Source of the DNA: JAGDVO01 sp964590075 [NCBI: uncultured Aquificales bacterium]
GTDB lineage: Bacteria > Thermosulfidibacterota > Thermosulfidibacteria > Thermosulfidibacterales
Reading direction: 5' to 3'
DNA length: 64,000 bases
Assembly (NCBI GenBank): GCA_964590075.1
Contig: CAZPXS010000001.1
Span: 278,752 to 342,751, forward strand
A program made the position numbers and the translations under genes. Shown here piece by piece: positions 1 through 8,799 of the stretch (position 1 is its first letter; each line of letters starts with the position of its first letter). Below the pieces are notes generated by a model. The model worked only from the letters and a program-made list of their open reading frames with translations. It did not search any database and was not told where the DNA came from.

Positions 1-2
1 AT

Positions 3-347
3 TCGTTAATCAAGATACTTTTTAGGGATTTTGGTAAATTAAAGGTGAACGTGATAGTGAATAAGAGTGAAGACCTCTATCCCTATGAGATGCTTTCAAG
101 GATGGTGGAGAGTTTCTTACCTCAGGTTAGACTCGAACTCATCGGTACTGTTCCACAACTTGAAAGGATAGGTTTTATGGTAGTTTCTCAGGATTTTAGT
201 GGTTTTGAACTACTTTTGGATAAGTTTGATCCTATAGTTGATAGGCTTACCTCTACAGAGGATTTCCCGAGGATTAAAGGTGGGATGGGAAGGTTGGCTC
301 TAGGTTTTCTGAGGTATAGACCTAGGGAGAAAAGCTATGGAATATGA
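3..347 (+). CDS. flhG: FlhG/MinD-like flagellar number regulator, C-terminal part (5' end outside window)
   Basis: The frame is open from the first bases of the window with no stop, so this is the tail of a longer protein and the GTG at 45 is probably internal. About 114 residues remain. The segment reading VNVIVNKSED, then a helix, then LELIGTVPQL resembles the C-terminal part of MinD/FlhG ATPases, where a strand ending in a conserved Asn is followed by a predicted loading helix. The Walker A part lies upstream, outside the window. The position directly before fliA, cheB, fliM and fliN is the classical place for flhG, which controls flagellar number and placement. Family assignment rests on context as much as on sequence. 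Confidence 0.72.
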   Translation, partial: SLIKILFRDFGKLKVNVIVNKSEDLYPYEMLSRMVESFLPQVRLELIGTVPQLERIGFMVVSQDFSGFELLLDKFDPIVDRLTSTEDFPRIKGGMGRLALGFLRYRPREKSYGI

Positions 348-606
348 GAGATTTAGTATTTTAAATGAACTTGTTATATTAACTTTTTTGTTGACCTTTA
401 GTATTATTTTTATAATGGTTTATTGGTATTTTGATGAACCATGGTTAGCTATGTTTACGGCTATACTATCTTCTTTGGTTTCCTGTGGACTTTTAGTTTT
501 AGTTTATGCTTTGATTTCGCCCTATATTGATTTTGAATTAAAGTTAGAGAAGGATGGTTATGGAGAAGAAGGAGAATCTAATAACCAATTACACATGGTT
601 GGTTGA
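337..606 (+). CDS. small two-helix membrane protein of the flagellar operon
   Basis: An 89-residue protein I do not recognise. Two hydrophobic stretches are visible, about residues 13-31 and 38-61, followed by a charged tail, so it is probably a small inner-membrane protein. It starts with ATG inside the end of flhG (11-base overlap), and its end overlaps the start of fliA by about 47 bases, which implies translational coupling. A small membrane protein at this place is found in flagellar operons of several lineages, but no function can be assigned. The long overlap with fliA makes the last 15 codons the least certain part. Confidence 0.6.
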   Translation: MEYERFSILNELVILTFLLTFSIIFIMVYWYFDEPWLAMFTAILSSLVSCGLLVLVYALISPYIDFELKLEKDGYGEEGESNNQLHMVG

Positions 607-1291
607 AAGAATCGCTAGAAGAATCTATGAGAGGTTACCTAAAGGAAAGGTGACGTTGGAAGATCTCTTAAGTGCAGGCTATTTTGGTTTGATACAGGCT
701 GTAGAGAGATTCGATGTTTCTAATCCCAACCACCGTATCTTTTTAGAGATGAGAATAAAAGGTGCGATCTACGATTACCTTAGGTCCATGGATGTACTTA
801 GCAAAGATAGAAGGAGGAAATATAAAAAGATAGTTGAGATATACGATTCTTTGAAATCTGAAGATGAGATACCGGATCTAAGTGAGATTGCAAGGATTTT
901 GGACATGGATGAGGAGGAGGTAAGATCTTTACTCGTCGATGGAGCTAATGCGGAGATGGTGAGTATATTCGATCCTATCTTAAGGGATGAGAAGGAAGAG
1001 GAATTGATAAATATTGTAGCAAGTGAAGAAGACATAGAAGAAGAGATAGAGAAGGAAGAGCTACTTAAGGTTTTAGTTAAGGCTTTTGAAACGTTGGATG
1101 ATAGGGAGAAAAAGTTACTGAGTTTGTATTACTTTGAAGGTTTACCTCTAAAGGATGTGGCAAATATACTTGGTATTTCTGAGTCAAGGGCTTCTCAGAT
1201 TCATTGGCGTGCGGTTAGAAAATTGAGGGAGTATATGATAAAACAAGGTTATATAGAGGAGATTAATTGTGATAAGGGTATTAGTGGTTGA
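560..1291 (+). CDS. fliA: RNA polymerase sigma factor FliA (sigma-28)
   Basis: Sigma-28 directs transcription of late flagellar and chemotaxis genes. The 243-residue protein has the usual order: region 2 near residues 10-85 (including DLLSAGYFGLIQAVERFD), region 3 near 90-150, and region 4 with a helix-turn-helix near 180-235 (LPLKDVANILGISESRASQIHWRAVRKL). The length is normal for FliA. I prefer ATG at 560 to ATG at 554 because the AGAAGG ribosome site at 548-553 is then about six bases upstream. It overlaps cheB by 23 bases. In most bacteria FliA is held by anti-sigma FlgM, which is not in this window. Confidence 0.93.
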   Translation: MEKKENLITNYTWLVERIARRIYERLPKGKVTLEDLLSAGYFGLIQAVERFDVSNPNHRIFLEMRIKGAIYDYLRSMDVLSKDRRRKYKKIVEIYDSLKSEDEIPDLSEIARILDMDEEEVRSLLVDGANAEMVSIFDPILRDEKEEELINIVASEEDIEEEIEKEELLKVLVKAFETLDDREKKLLSLYYFEGLPLKDVANILGISESRASQIHWRAVRKLREYMIKQGYIEEINCDKGISG

Positions 1292-2318
1292 TGATTCTCC
1301 CTTTTTTAGGAAAGCTATAGCTAGGATTCTCGAAAAGGATCCGGATATTAGCGTGGTAGGTTTTGCTGCCAATGGGCTTGAGGCCGTAGATAAGGTTATG
1401 GAGTTATCTCCAGACGTTGTTACTCTTGATCTTGAGATGCCTATAGCTGATGGATTTACCGCTATAAGGGAAATTATGGAAAAAAAGCCGACACCTATTC
1501 TTGTGGTTAGTGCCCTTACAAGGGAAGGAGCAAAGGAGACCATAAAGGCCCTGGAACTTGGTGCGGTCGATTTCGTTTTTAAAAATGTCGATAAAGGAAT
1601 CTTGGGATTTTATGATATGGAAAATGACTTGATTAATAAGGTGAAATCCGTTGCAAAGAAAAAACCAGTACAGAAGTTGAAAGAACTTAAAAGAACTTGT
1701 GTAGATTCTTCAACGGTGGATTTAGGGAGAGATCTTTCCGTTATAGGGATAGGCTCATCCACGGGTGGGCCAAACGCGCTCAAGAGTTTACTTAGTAGTC
1801 TCAAAAAGGAAGATATAAGTCAACCTATTCTTATAGCTCAACACATGCCTCCTCTTTTTACCGCTATGCTAGCTGAGAGGTTAAACGAAGTTAGTGAGCT
1901 TCACGTTAAAGAGGCTGAGGATGGTGAACCGGTTAGAGAATCGGTGGTATATATAGCACCAGGTGGTAAGATTATGGAAGTTTCAGGTTCGGGGAAGGCA
2001 TTTATAAAGATAAGAGACGCTGAACCTACGATCATCTATAGACCATCGGTTGATATACTCTTTAAATCTATCGCTGATTTTTATGGAAAAGACACCTTAG
2101 GTGTAGTTTTAACTGGTATGGGTAATGATGGAACTCAAGGGGCCTCTGTGATAAAGTCCAAGGGAGGTGTAGTTATAGTTGAGAGTGAAGATACCGCTGT
2201 GGTTTATGGAATGCCTAGATCGGTGTACGAAAAGGGTTTGGCGGATTTTAAGGTACCCTTGTATGAGATACCAGATCTTATAAAAAAACTCGCTAATAGG
2301 AGGAATGTTAGAAAATGA
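1269..2318 (+). CDS. cheB: chemotaxis response regulator protein-glutamate methylesterase CheB
   Basis: CheB removes methyl groups from chemoreceptors when phosphorylated by CheA. The N-terminal receiver domain (residues 1-120) has the acidic pair D8-D9 and the phospho-acceptor D54 in TLDLEMP. The C-terminal methylesterase domain (about 155-345) carries the catalytic triad motifs: Ser in GSSTGG, His in AQHMP and Asp in GMGNDG. The start is GTG with a GAGGAG site just upstream, inside the end of fliA. CheB here sits alone in the flagellar operon between fliA and fliM, as in several non-enteric bacteria; its partners CheA and CheR are not in the window. Confidence 0.96.
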   Translation: MIRVLVVDDSPFFRKAIARILEKDPDISVVGFAANGLEAVDKVMELSPDVVTLDLEMPIADGFTAIREIMEKKPTPILVVSALTREGAKETIKALELGAVDFVFKNVDKGILGFYDMENDLINKVKSVAKKKPVQKLKELKRTCVDSSTVDLGRDLSVIGIGSSTGGPNALKSLLSSLKKEDISQPILIAQHMPPLFTAMLAERLNEVSELHVKEAEDGEPVRESVVYIAPGGKIMEVSGSGKAFIKIRDAEPTIIYRPSVDILFKSIADFYGKDTLGVVLTGMGNDGTQGASVIKSKGGVVIVESEDTAVVYGMPRSVYEKGLADFKVPLYEIPDLIKKLANRRNVRK

Positions 2319-3340
2319 CAAATATCCTTACACAGGAAGAGATAGATGCTCTTTTAGCTGCTGTTCAGGAAGGTAAGGATTTAAGGCAGGATGTACAGGT
2401 TGAGAGATTTAGGCCAAAGAGACCGGTTGTTCCCTATAATTTTAGAAAACCTGATAGAATCTCAAAGGAACAGTTAAGGTATCTCCAGATTTTGCACGAT
2501 AGGTTCTCGAGGAATCTTTCCAGTGTTCTTTCGGTTTATATAAGGAGTGTCGTTGAAGTAACTATAATATCGATAGAACAGATAACCTATCAGGAATTTC
2601 TGCTATACCTACCTGGTATATCCCTATACTGTGTTATAAGGGTGGATCCGGATATAGGGAGATTGGTACTAAATATAGATCCCGAACTAACTTTTGTGAT
2701 GATAGATAGGATACTCGGAGGGCCGGGTGAACCACCTAAGGAGGTAAGGCCCTTTACGGATTTAGAGCTCGATCTTCTCGATGGTTTGTTGAATAAGATT
2801 TTGATCGAGTTGGAGAGGGTTTGGGAGTCGGTGATTGAAGATGTTGAAATGGAAGTTGAGTTGAGAGAGACCCAGGGAGGGCTTGTGCAGATAGTGTCGC
2901 CTAACGAAATAGTTGTCGTGATAAACTTTGAGGTTAGAATAGGGGATTTTAAGGGGACTATGGTACTATGTATTCCTGCTGTTACTATTGAACCAATAGC
3001 TGATAGACTCGTTATGGAGGGTGTTAAGGCTAAGAAAGATACAGCGCTTTTTGAGGAAAGGATAATAAAGCATCTTATGGAAATTGAACTCGACCTTGAG
3101 TGTATAGTTGGAAGTGTATATTTAACAGTTGAGGAATTCTTATCTCTTGAGGCAGGTGATACTGTGAAGTTGGAATCCTTCATCGACAGTCCATTTATAG
3201 TAACTGTTGGTGGTGTACCTAAATTCTTATCAAAGGGAGGTATATATAAGGGTAGGAAGGCCTGTCTTATTAAAGGTTACTACGATTCTACGGAACGTGA
3301 CATAGAGGAGGAAAGGAATGAAGTTGGAAATATTACATAA
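2315..3340 (+). CDS. fliM: flagellar motor switch protein FliM
   Basis: FliM is the C-ring protein that binds phospho-CheY and links the rotor to FliG. At 341 residues it has normal length. The N-terminus begins with the conserved LTQEEIDALL peptide, the CheY-binding region. The middle CheC-like domain contains SLYCVIRVDPDIGRLVLNID and the GGPGEPP stretch. The C-terminal SpoA domain covers roughly residues 245-320. Its ATG overlaps the cheB stop by four bases (ATGA), and its end overlaps fliN by 23 bases, so cheB-fliM-fliN are translated as a block. Confidence 0.95.
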   Translation: MTNILTQEEIDALLAAVQEGKDLRQDVQVERFRPKRPVVPYNFRKPDRISKEQLRYLQILHDRFSRNLSSVLSVYIRSVVEVTIISIEQITYQEFLLYLPGISLYCVIRVDPDIGRLVLNIDPELTFVMIDRILGGPGEPPKEVRPFTDLELDLLDGLLNKILIELERVWESVIEDVEMEVELRETQGGLVQIVSPNEIVVVINFEVRIGDFKGTMVLCIPAVTIEPIADRLVMEGVKAKKDTALFEERIIKHLMEIELDLECIVGSVYLTVEEFLSLEAGDTVKLESFIDSPFIVTVGGVPKFLSKGGIYKGRKACLIKGYYDSTERDIEEERNEVGNIT

Positions 3341-4178
3341 CGCTATAAAGAGGACACAGGAAGTCATAAGTGGTCTTATAATGTCTAAGGGGGAGGTGGA
3401 ATCTGATTTTGTATTCATTGAAACTTCGGAATTGAAAAGTATCGCCGAAAAGACAGGTTTTGGCTATATGGTAAAAACTGGCTTTGGTAGCATGGCCCTT
3501 TTTATGGCTGAGGATGATGCTATGAGATTTGCGTCACGAGTGGTAGGGCTTACACCGGAAGAGGTCTCTAGGGAGGAGGCTTTAGATGTACTAAAAGAGT
3601 TTTGTAATCAGTTTTTTGGAATGGTTACTCTCGATCTTGCTAAAATTTCGAATGAGTATTCGATAAGGGAAACTGAGGTAAGGGAGAACACTAAAGTTAA
3701 AGATCTTTTAGATAGTGGTTTGGTGAACGCCTTTAATTTGAAGTTTATAACGGATGAAGGTGAGTATCAGGGTATTTTCCTCATGGATGATGGGTTGAGA
3801 AAGTCGCTTGAGGGGGACGGTGTTTCGGTTGAGGATTTAGTTGTCACAAGTGATGTTGGATTTAAGGATCAGGTTAGTATTAAAAGCGACGCTAGGGCAA
3901 CTGTAAGACAGGAACAGACAAAACTCGAGATGATACTCGATGTTGAGTTACCCCTATATGCGAGGTTAGGTAAAACTAGGATGAAAATTAAGGATATACT
4001 TAAGTTAGCTCCTGGATCCATCATAGAGTTAGATAAGAGTGCCGATGATTATGTTGAGTTGGTTGTGAATAGAAAAGTTATTGCCCTTGGTGATATAGTA
4101 GTCGTTGAGTCTAACTTTGGGTTTAGGATAAAGGAGATAGTGAGTAGATCTGAAAGAATCTCGGGCTTAAGGAGTTAG
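3318..4178 (+). CDS. fliN: flagellar motor switch protein FliN with FliY-like N-terminal extension
   Basis: The last 80 residues (about 205-280) are a SpoA/FliN domain with the typical ELPLYARLGKTRMKIKDILKL start and the GDIVVVESNFGFRIKEI end. At 286 residues the protein is far longer than enteric FliN (about 137). The extra 200 residues look like the CheC/CheX-type middle domain seen in FliY proteins, for example ALDVLKEFCNQFFGMVTLDLA. I cannot see the two clear catalytic phosphatase motifs of FliY, so CheY-P phosphatase activity is doubtful. It is the last gene of this flagellar run; the next gene has its own promoter region. Confidence 0.9.
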   Translation: MKLEILHNAIKRTQEVISGLIMSKGEVESDFVFIETSELKSIAEKTGFGYMVKTGFGSMALFMAEDDAMRFASRVVGLTPEEVSREEALDVLKEFCNQFFGMVTLDLAKISNEYSIRETEVRENTKVKDLLDSGLVNAFNLKFITDEGEYQGIFLMDDGLRKSLEGDGVSVEDLVVTSDVGFKDQVSIKSDARATVRQEQTKLEMILDVELPLYARLGKTRMKIKDILKLAPGSIIELDKSADDYVELVVNRKVIALGDIVVVESNFGFRIKEIVSRSERISGLRS

Positions 4179-4212
4179 TTCTAAAAAGATCTTTTAGTTA
4201 TCGCTTAGTTTA

Positions 4213-4241
4213 TTGACATTTAAATTTTTAAGTGTTAGTGA
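4213..4241 (+). promoter_or_regulatory. candidate promoter and operator of the XRE-cupin gene
   Basis: A perfect TTGACA lies at 4213-4218. A weak -10 (TAGTGA, 4236-4241) follows after 17 bases. An imperfect inverted repeat, ACATTTAAA-TT-TTTAAGTGT (one mismatch), spans 4216-4235 and so covers the -35 end and the spacer. This arrangement suits autorepression by the XRE regulator encoded just downstream at 4260. The -10 match is poor, so the exact promoter is uncertain. Confidence 0.4.
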
Positions 4242-4259
4242 AAAGAGAGGAGGGAGCTA

Positions 4260-4841
4260 GTGCCGAGAAGGCAAAGCGATAAGGTATTGATAGAAAAGTT
4301 GAATCTTGGTGGGCGTATAAGGGATTTGAGAATTCAGAAAAACATGACTCTTAATGAGCTTGCTGAAAAGACGGGCTTTTCGGTAGCGCTACTATCGCAG
4401 ATAGAGAACAATGTGGTTTCTCCTCCCATTTCAACTCTATGGCGGATAGCTGAAGCACTTGATGTTAAGATATACTACTTCTTCCAGGATGCACCTATAG
4501 AGGGTGAAGATTATGTGGTTGTAAGGGGTGGTATGGGTAAACCCACGGCGAGAAGAGAGACGTATCCGAATCTATCTTTCTATTCCCTCGCCTTTGGATT
4601 CACTAATAGAAAAATGGATCCTTATATAGTTGTATTCGATAACGATGAGGTTGACAAGATTCCACATGCCCATGAGGGTGAGGAATTCATATATGTCTTA
4701 GAGGGTAATGTCACGATTAAGTTAGGTAGTGAGATTATAAACTTAAGTGCTGGTGATTCTATTTACTATGATTCAAGGGTACCACATTGTGTCGAGGGTA
4801 AAAGGGGGACAAAATTCTTAGCGGTTGTTATCAAACAATAG
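4260..4841 (+). CDS. XRE-family helix-turn-helix regulator with C-terminal cupin domain
   Basis: A 193-residue transcription regulator. Residues 15-72 form an XRE helix-turn-helix (TLNELAEKTGFSVALLSQIENN). Residues about 115-190 form a cupin_2 barrel with the HAHEGEEFIYVLEG metal-site motif and a second His in VPHCVEGKRG. Proteins of this architecture usually sense a small ligand through the cupin and control a neighbouring catabolic or biosynthetic operon. The start is GTG with an excellent GAGGAGGGAG site. It stands 11 bases before the thiolase gene and so probably regulates the acyl-CoA oxidation operon; the ligand is unknown, perhaps an acyl-CoA or fatty acid. Confidence 0.88.
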   Translation: MPRRQSDKVLIEKLNLGGRIRDLRIQKNMTLNELAEKTGFSVALLSQIENNVVSPPISTLWRIAEALDVKIYYFFQDAPIEGEDYVVVRGGMGKPTARRETYPNLSFYSLAFGFTNRKMDPYIVVFDNDEVDKIPHAHEGEEFIYVLEGNVTIKLGSEIINLSAGDSIYYDSRVPHCVEGKRGTKFLAVVIKQ

Positions 4842-4852
4842 GAGGTGTAATT

Positions 4853-6031
4853 ATGAGAGAAGTTTATATTCTATCTGCTGTAAGAACCGCAATTGGTAAT
4901 TTCTTGGGTGCATTGAGTAATATACCGGCTCCTCAGTTGGGCGCAATTGTTATAAGGGAAGCGGTAAAAAGGGCGGGCATAAAACCGGAGGATGTGGATG
5001 AGGTTATAATGGGACAGGTTGTACAAGCCGGTGTGGGGCAGGCTCCAGCAAGACAGGCCATGAGGTACGCTGGCTTACCAGATAAGGTTAACGCCTTTAC
5101 CGTTAACAAGGTTTGTGGTTCAGGGTTGAAGGCCATCATGCTTGGTGCTACTGCTATTAAGGCTAATGAGGCCGATGTTATAGTGGCAGGTGGTATGGAG
5201 AATATGAGTTTATGCCCCTATGCTCTATTTAAAGCTAGGACGGGTTACAGGTTGTTCAACGGCGAACTCGTTGATCTGATGGTACATGATGGCTTGTGGG
5301 ATCCCTATCACAATTTCCATATGGGTATGACTGGGGAGCTGATAGCGGAAAAGTATAATATTTCCAGGGAAGAGATGGATAGATTTGCAGTTGAATCCAA
5401 TAGGAGAGCTGTAGAGGCTATTAGGGAGGGTAGGTTTAAGGAGGAGATAGTACCTGTTGAGATTCCACAGAAGAAGGGTGATCCTATAATATTCGATACA
5501 GATGAAGGCCCCAGAGAGACTACGTTAGAGGCCTTGAGTAAGCTACCGCCCGTTTTTAAAAAGGATGGTAAAGTAACTGCGGGTAATGCCTCAAAGATAA
5601 GTGATGGTGCAAGCTGTGTTGTTATAGCTTCAAAGGAAAAGGTGGAAGCTCTTGGTCTTAAGCCCATAGCAAAGATAATAGCCTATACATCGTATCACAT
5701 TGAACCTGAGTGGGTGATGGAAGCACCTATACCATGTGTTAAGAAGCTCTTGGCTATGACCGGTTTCACGGTTGATGATATAGATCTATTTGAACATAAC
5801 GAGGCCTTTGCATCGGCTTCCTGTGCTGTTATGAAGGCTTTGAATATTCCGCATGAAAAGTTTAACGTAAATGGTGGTGCTGTTGCCCTTGGACATCCCA
5901 TAGGCGCAAGTGGTGCCAGGATTCTTACCACTCTGATTTATGCTTTGAAACAGAGAGGTTTGAAGAGGGGTCTTGCTACGCTTTGCCTTGGTGGTGGCGG
6001 TGCTGTTGCTATGATTGTTGAGGTTTTGTAG
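4853..6031 (+). CDS. acetyl-CoA C-acetyltransferase (thiolase)
   Basis: Cleaves acetoacetyl-CoA or another short 3-ketoacyl-CoA with CoA, or runs in reverse. The 392-residue length is standard. The acyl-accepting Cys is C88 in NKVCGSGLKA; the catalytic His lies in GGAVALGHPIGASG and the second active-site Cys in LATLCLGGGGA. The start ATG has the GGAGGTG site at 4842-4848. It is followed after 31 bases by the 3-hydroxyacyl-CoA dehydrogenase gene, so the two form the last steps of a short-chain beta-oxidation pathway. Chain-length preference cannot be read from sequence alone, but the neighbours favour C4. Confidence 0.95.
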   Translation: MREVYILSAVRTAIGNFLGALSNIPAPQLGAIVIREAVKRAGIKPEDVDEVIMGQVVQAGVGQAPARQAMRYAGLPDKVNAFTVNKVCGSGLKAIMLGATAIKANEADVIVAGGMENMSLCPYALFKARTGYRLFNGELVDLMVHDGLWDPYHNFHMGMTGELIAEKYNISREEMDRFAVESNRRAVEAIREGRFKEEIVPVEIPQKKGDPIIFDTDEGPRETTLEALSKLPPVFKKDGKVTAGNASKISDGASCVVIASKEKVEALGLKPIAKIIAYTSYHIEPEWVMEAPIPCVKKLLAMTGFTVDDIDLFEHNEAFASASCAVMKALNIPHEKFNVNGGAVALGHPIGASGARILTTLIYALKQRGLKRGLATLCLGGGGAVAMIVEVL

Positions 6032-6062
6032 GATCTTTAGATTCGTAAAAGGAGGGTAAGCT

Positions 6063-6923
6063 ATGGTGCTAGAAGATATCAAGAAAGTTGGGGTTGTTGG
6101 ATTTGGTACGATGGGAAGTGGTATAGTTCAGGTTTTTGCTCAGACTGGTTACGATGTTATAGTCAGGGAGGTTAACGAAGAGGCTCTAAAGAGAGGTTTA
6201 TCCATTGTAGAGAAGAATCTTACGAGACAGGTTGAGAAGGGTAAGATAACAGAGGATCAGAAGAATGCCATTCTCTCTAGGATAAAAACCACAACGGATC
6301 TTAATGATCTTAAGGATGTCGACTTTGTCGTTGAGGCGGTCGTTGAGCTTGAGGATGTTAAGAAGGAAGTTTTTGAGGTGTTGGATAAGATCACGAGGCC
6401 CGAGGTTGTGTTGAGTAGTAATACTTCAAGTATCTCTATCACCAAGATAGCTGCTTGGACTAGTAGACCCGATAAGGTTGTTGGAATGCACTTTATGAAT
6501 CCTGTACCTGTTATGAAGCTTGTGGAAATTATCAAAGGTTTACAGACAAGCGATGAAACGGTAGATTTAGTTGTTAAGTTATCGGAAAAGCTCGAAAAGG
6601 TTCCTATTGTAGTTAACGATTCTCCCGGTTTTGTTTCAAATAGGGTTCTAATGCCCATGATAAATGAGGCTATATGGGCCCTTTATGAGGGTGTTGCTTC
6701 TCCTGAGGCCATAGATGGTATAATGAAGCTCGGTATGAACCATCCTATGGGACCGCTTGCACTTGCGGATCTTATAGGTCTCGATACCTGTTTGTATATT
6801 TTAAATGTACTATACGAGGGCTTTGGAGATCCAAAGTATAGACCTTGTCCACTTTTGGTTAAGATGGTTGATGCAGGTTATCTTGGGAGAAAGACAGGGA
6901 AAGGATTCTATGAGTATAAGTAA
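6063..6923 (+). CDS. hbd: 3-hydroxybutyryl-CoA dehydrogenase
   Basis: NAD(P)-dependent oxidation of 3-hydroxybutyryl-CoA to acetoacetyl-CoA. The N-terminal Rossmann domain begins [13 protein letters not shown] with the GxGxxG signature. The catalytic region has SNTSSISIT, the His in [16 protein letters not shown] and the Asn in [13 protein letters not shown]. The C-terminal dimerisation domain ends [15 protein letters not shown], as in clostridial Hbd. The length of 286 residues fits the single-function enzyme, not the FadB fusion. An AGGAGGG site lies before the ATG. The stop overlaps the start of the next gene by 14 bases. Confidence 0.95.
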   Translation: MVLEDIKKVGVVGFGTMGSGIVQVFAQTGYDVIVREVNEEALKRGLSIVEKNLTRQVEKGKITEDQKNAILSRIKTTTDLNDLKDVDFVVEAVVELEDVKKEVFEVLDKITRPEVVLSSNTSSISITKIAAWTSRPDKVVGMHFMNPVPVMKLVEIIKGLQTSDETVDLVVKLSEKLEKVPIVVNDSPGFVSNRVLMPMINEAIWALYEGVASPEAIDGIMKLGMNHPMGPLALADLIGLDTCLYILNVLYEGFGDPKYRPCPLLVKMVDAGYLGRKTGKGFYEYK

Positions 6924-7611
6924 TGGTATGGTTGTAAAAAGGGAAGGGGATACCCTGGTGGTATCTCCTTCCAACCTAAGTTTTGAGTCTTTGAGTGGCC
7001 TTGTAAATTCGGCTAAATGTGACGAGACACCGTTTTTGCTGTTTGATTTTTCTCGTGATATATCTTTAAATTTTTCTGGTTGTTTTTCTAAAATACTTAA
7101 GCTTTTTGTAAATTTCAACTTAATAGTTATTTCCTTTCTTGATGGTTCTATAGGGGATGGTGCTATAGAGCTGATACTTGCTTCAGATTTAGTCTTTGCA
7201 ACTAAGAACTCAATAATAACTATCGAAAGATTTTCCGATCTGGAGAATACTTTTCTATATTATGCTATGAGGCATTTCGGTTGGGTGAAATTTAAGGAGT
7301 TACTATTTGTTGGTAAGCTAAGTGTTGATAAAATCTCTAACTACATAAACAAAATATACGAGAATAGAGAAGAGTTTAATTTGGATTTAAATAGGATAAA
7401 AAATGAAATTCTTGGTTTGAGTGCATTTGGAGTGGTTGCTACTAAAAAAATAATAAGTTTGACTTACGATATGGATTTTGAGAGTTCCCTTCTCCTTGAA
7501 AAAGACGTTTTTGGGTATGTTTTTAGTAAGGAGGACGCTAAGGTAGGATTAAAAAGCTTTTTGGACAGAGAAAAACCAAAATTTGAAAGGAGGTTGTGCG
7601 ATGGTATTTGA
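6910..7611 (+). CDS. divergent crotonase-fold protein (possible enoyl-CoA hydratase)
   Basis: A 233-residue protein that aligns by eye to the enoyl-CoA hydratase fold over its whole length. The segment [19 protein letters not shown] corresponds to the oxyanion-hole and first-Glu region (E in AIEL is retained), and the C-terminal [19 protein letters not shown] matches the typical crotonase tail. The second catalytic Glu motif (usually GQPE) is not clear; an IER is seen one residue off. The GGG of the classical motif is also changed. ATG at 6910 is chosen over upstream starts because of the AGGGAAAGG site at 6896-6904. It lies exactly where a crotonase is needed in this operon, so it may still be the hydratase. 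Confidence 0.6.
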   Translation: MSISNGMVVKREGDTLVVSPSNLSFESLSGLVNSAKCDETPFLLFDFSRDISLNFSGCFSKILKLFVNFNLIVISFLDGSIGDGAIELILASDLVFATKNSIITIERFSDLENTFLYYAMRHFGWVKFKELLFVGKLSVDKISNYINKIYENREEFNLDLNRIKNEILGLSAFGVVATKKIISLTYDMDFESSLLLEKDVFGYVFSKEDAKVGLKSFLDREKPKFERRLCDGI

Positions 7612-8752
7612 GTTGACCGAAGAGCAGAAAATGTTAAGGGATATGGTTGTCAGAAGGTTTGCAGAGGAACGTCTAAAGCCAATAGCGAAGAAGATAGATC
7701 AGGAAGGTTTTATACCTAAGGAGATAATAGAGGAACTTGCGGAGCTTGGTCTCTTTGGCGTTCACGTTCCTGAGGAGTACGGTGGAAGTGGGATGGATTA
7801 CGTTTCCTACGCGATAGTGGTAGAGGAGTTATCTAGAGCCTGTGCGTCAACTGGAGTTTTGGTTTCCGCCCATACATCTCTGGTGGTCGATCCTATACTT
7901 AAGTTTGGAACCGAGGAACAAAAGAGGAAGTACCTTGTACCACTTGCCAAGGGAGAGAAGATAGGTGCACACGCTATGACCGAGCCTGGCGCGGGAACTG
8001 ACGTAACAAGTATTTCTACTACCGCTAGGAGAGAGGGCGATTACTATGTTATAAATGGTGTAAAACATTTTATAACTAACGGTAGAGAGGCAGATATATT
8101 CTTGGTCTTTGCCTATACGGATAAAGAAAAAAAACACAAGGGTATAAGTGCCTTTATAGTTGAAAGAGGTACTCCAGGTTTTACAGTTGGAAAGCTTGAG
8201 CATAAACTCGGTATAAGAGGGTCTTCTACCGCTGAGCTTATATTTGAGGATTGTAAGGTTCCCGCTAGTAACCTTCTCGGGGAGGAGGGTCAAGGTTTCT
8301 ATATCGCTATGGAATGTTACGATGGTGGAAGGATAGGTATAGCTGCTCAGGCTGTTGGTATAGCACAGGCTGCCTACGAGGATTCCCTTGAGTTTGCAAA
8401 AACGAGGGTTCAGTTTGGTCAACCGATTGCAAACTTCCAGGCTATACAGTTTAAGTTAGCCGATATGGTTACATTGATTGAAGCTGCAAGACTCCTTTAC
8501 CTTAAGGCTGCATGGATGAAGTCTCAGGGTATCAAGAGCTATTACCTCTATTCTGCGATGGCAAAGTTGTTCGCCAGTGATGTGGCCATGAGGGTGACAA
8601 GGGAAGCTATCCAGATTCATGGCGGTTACGGTTATACCACCGATTATAACGTTGAGAGATACTACAGGGATGCCAAGATAACTGAAATTTATGAGGGTAC
8701 CGCAGAAGCACAGAGATTAACCATAGCAAGAGCAATAATAAAAGGTGTTTGA
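7601..8752 (+). CDS. acyl-CoA dehydrogenase, short-chain type
   Basis: Flavoprotein that oxidises a short acyl-CoA, most likely butyryl-CoA, to the 2-enoyl-CoA and reduces ETF. The 383-residue protein has the three usual domains: N-terminal helices (1-120), beta barrel with [12 protein letters not shown] and FITNG (about 120-230), and C-terminal helices with [15 protein letters not shown] and [24 protein letters not shown]. The catalytic base is the Glu of [10 protein letters not shown] near the end. ATG at 7601 has the AAGGAGG site at 7587-7593, seven bases away. It overlaps the crotonase gene by 11 bases. It closes the first operon; a new promoter precedes etfB. Confidence 0.94.
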   Translation: MVFELTEEQKMLRDMVVRRFAEERLKPIAKKIDQEGFIPKEIIEELAELGLFGVHVPEEYGGSGMDYVSYAIVVEELSRACASTGVLVSAHTSLVVDPILKFGTEEQKRKYLVPLAKGEKIGAHAMTEPGAGTDVTSISTTARREGDYYVINGVKHFITNGREADIFLVFAYTDKEKKHKGISAFIVERGTPGFTVGKLEHKLGIRGSSTAELIFEDCKVPASNLLGEEGQGFYIAMECYDGGRIGIAAQAVGIAQAAYEDSLEFAKTRVQFGQPIANFQAIQFKLADMVTLIEAARLLYLKAAWMKSQGIKSYYLYSAMAKLFASDVAMRVTREAIQIHGGYGYTTDYNVERYYRDAKITEIYEGTAEAQRLTIARAIIKGV

Positions 8753-8799
8753 AATACTTGGATAGGCTTTGATTGATTATAGATCTTACGAATTTTTGG

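Noticed and set aside
2590-3183. 197-codon minus-strand open frame inside fliM
   Set aside because: Antisense shadow of fliM, Ser/Thr/Ile-rich, no ribosome site and no family pattern.
4181-4197. Inverted repeat CTAAAAAGATCTTTTAG after fliN as a terminator
   Set aside because: Almost only A/T pairs around GATC and no T-tract after it, so it cannot be supported as a terminator.
7847-8422. 191-codon minus-strand open frame inside the acyl-CoA dehydrogenase gene
   Set aside because: Lies fully antisense to a clear enzyme gene, with low-complexity Ser/Tyr composition typical of a shadow frame.
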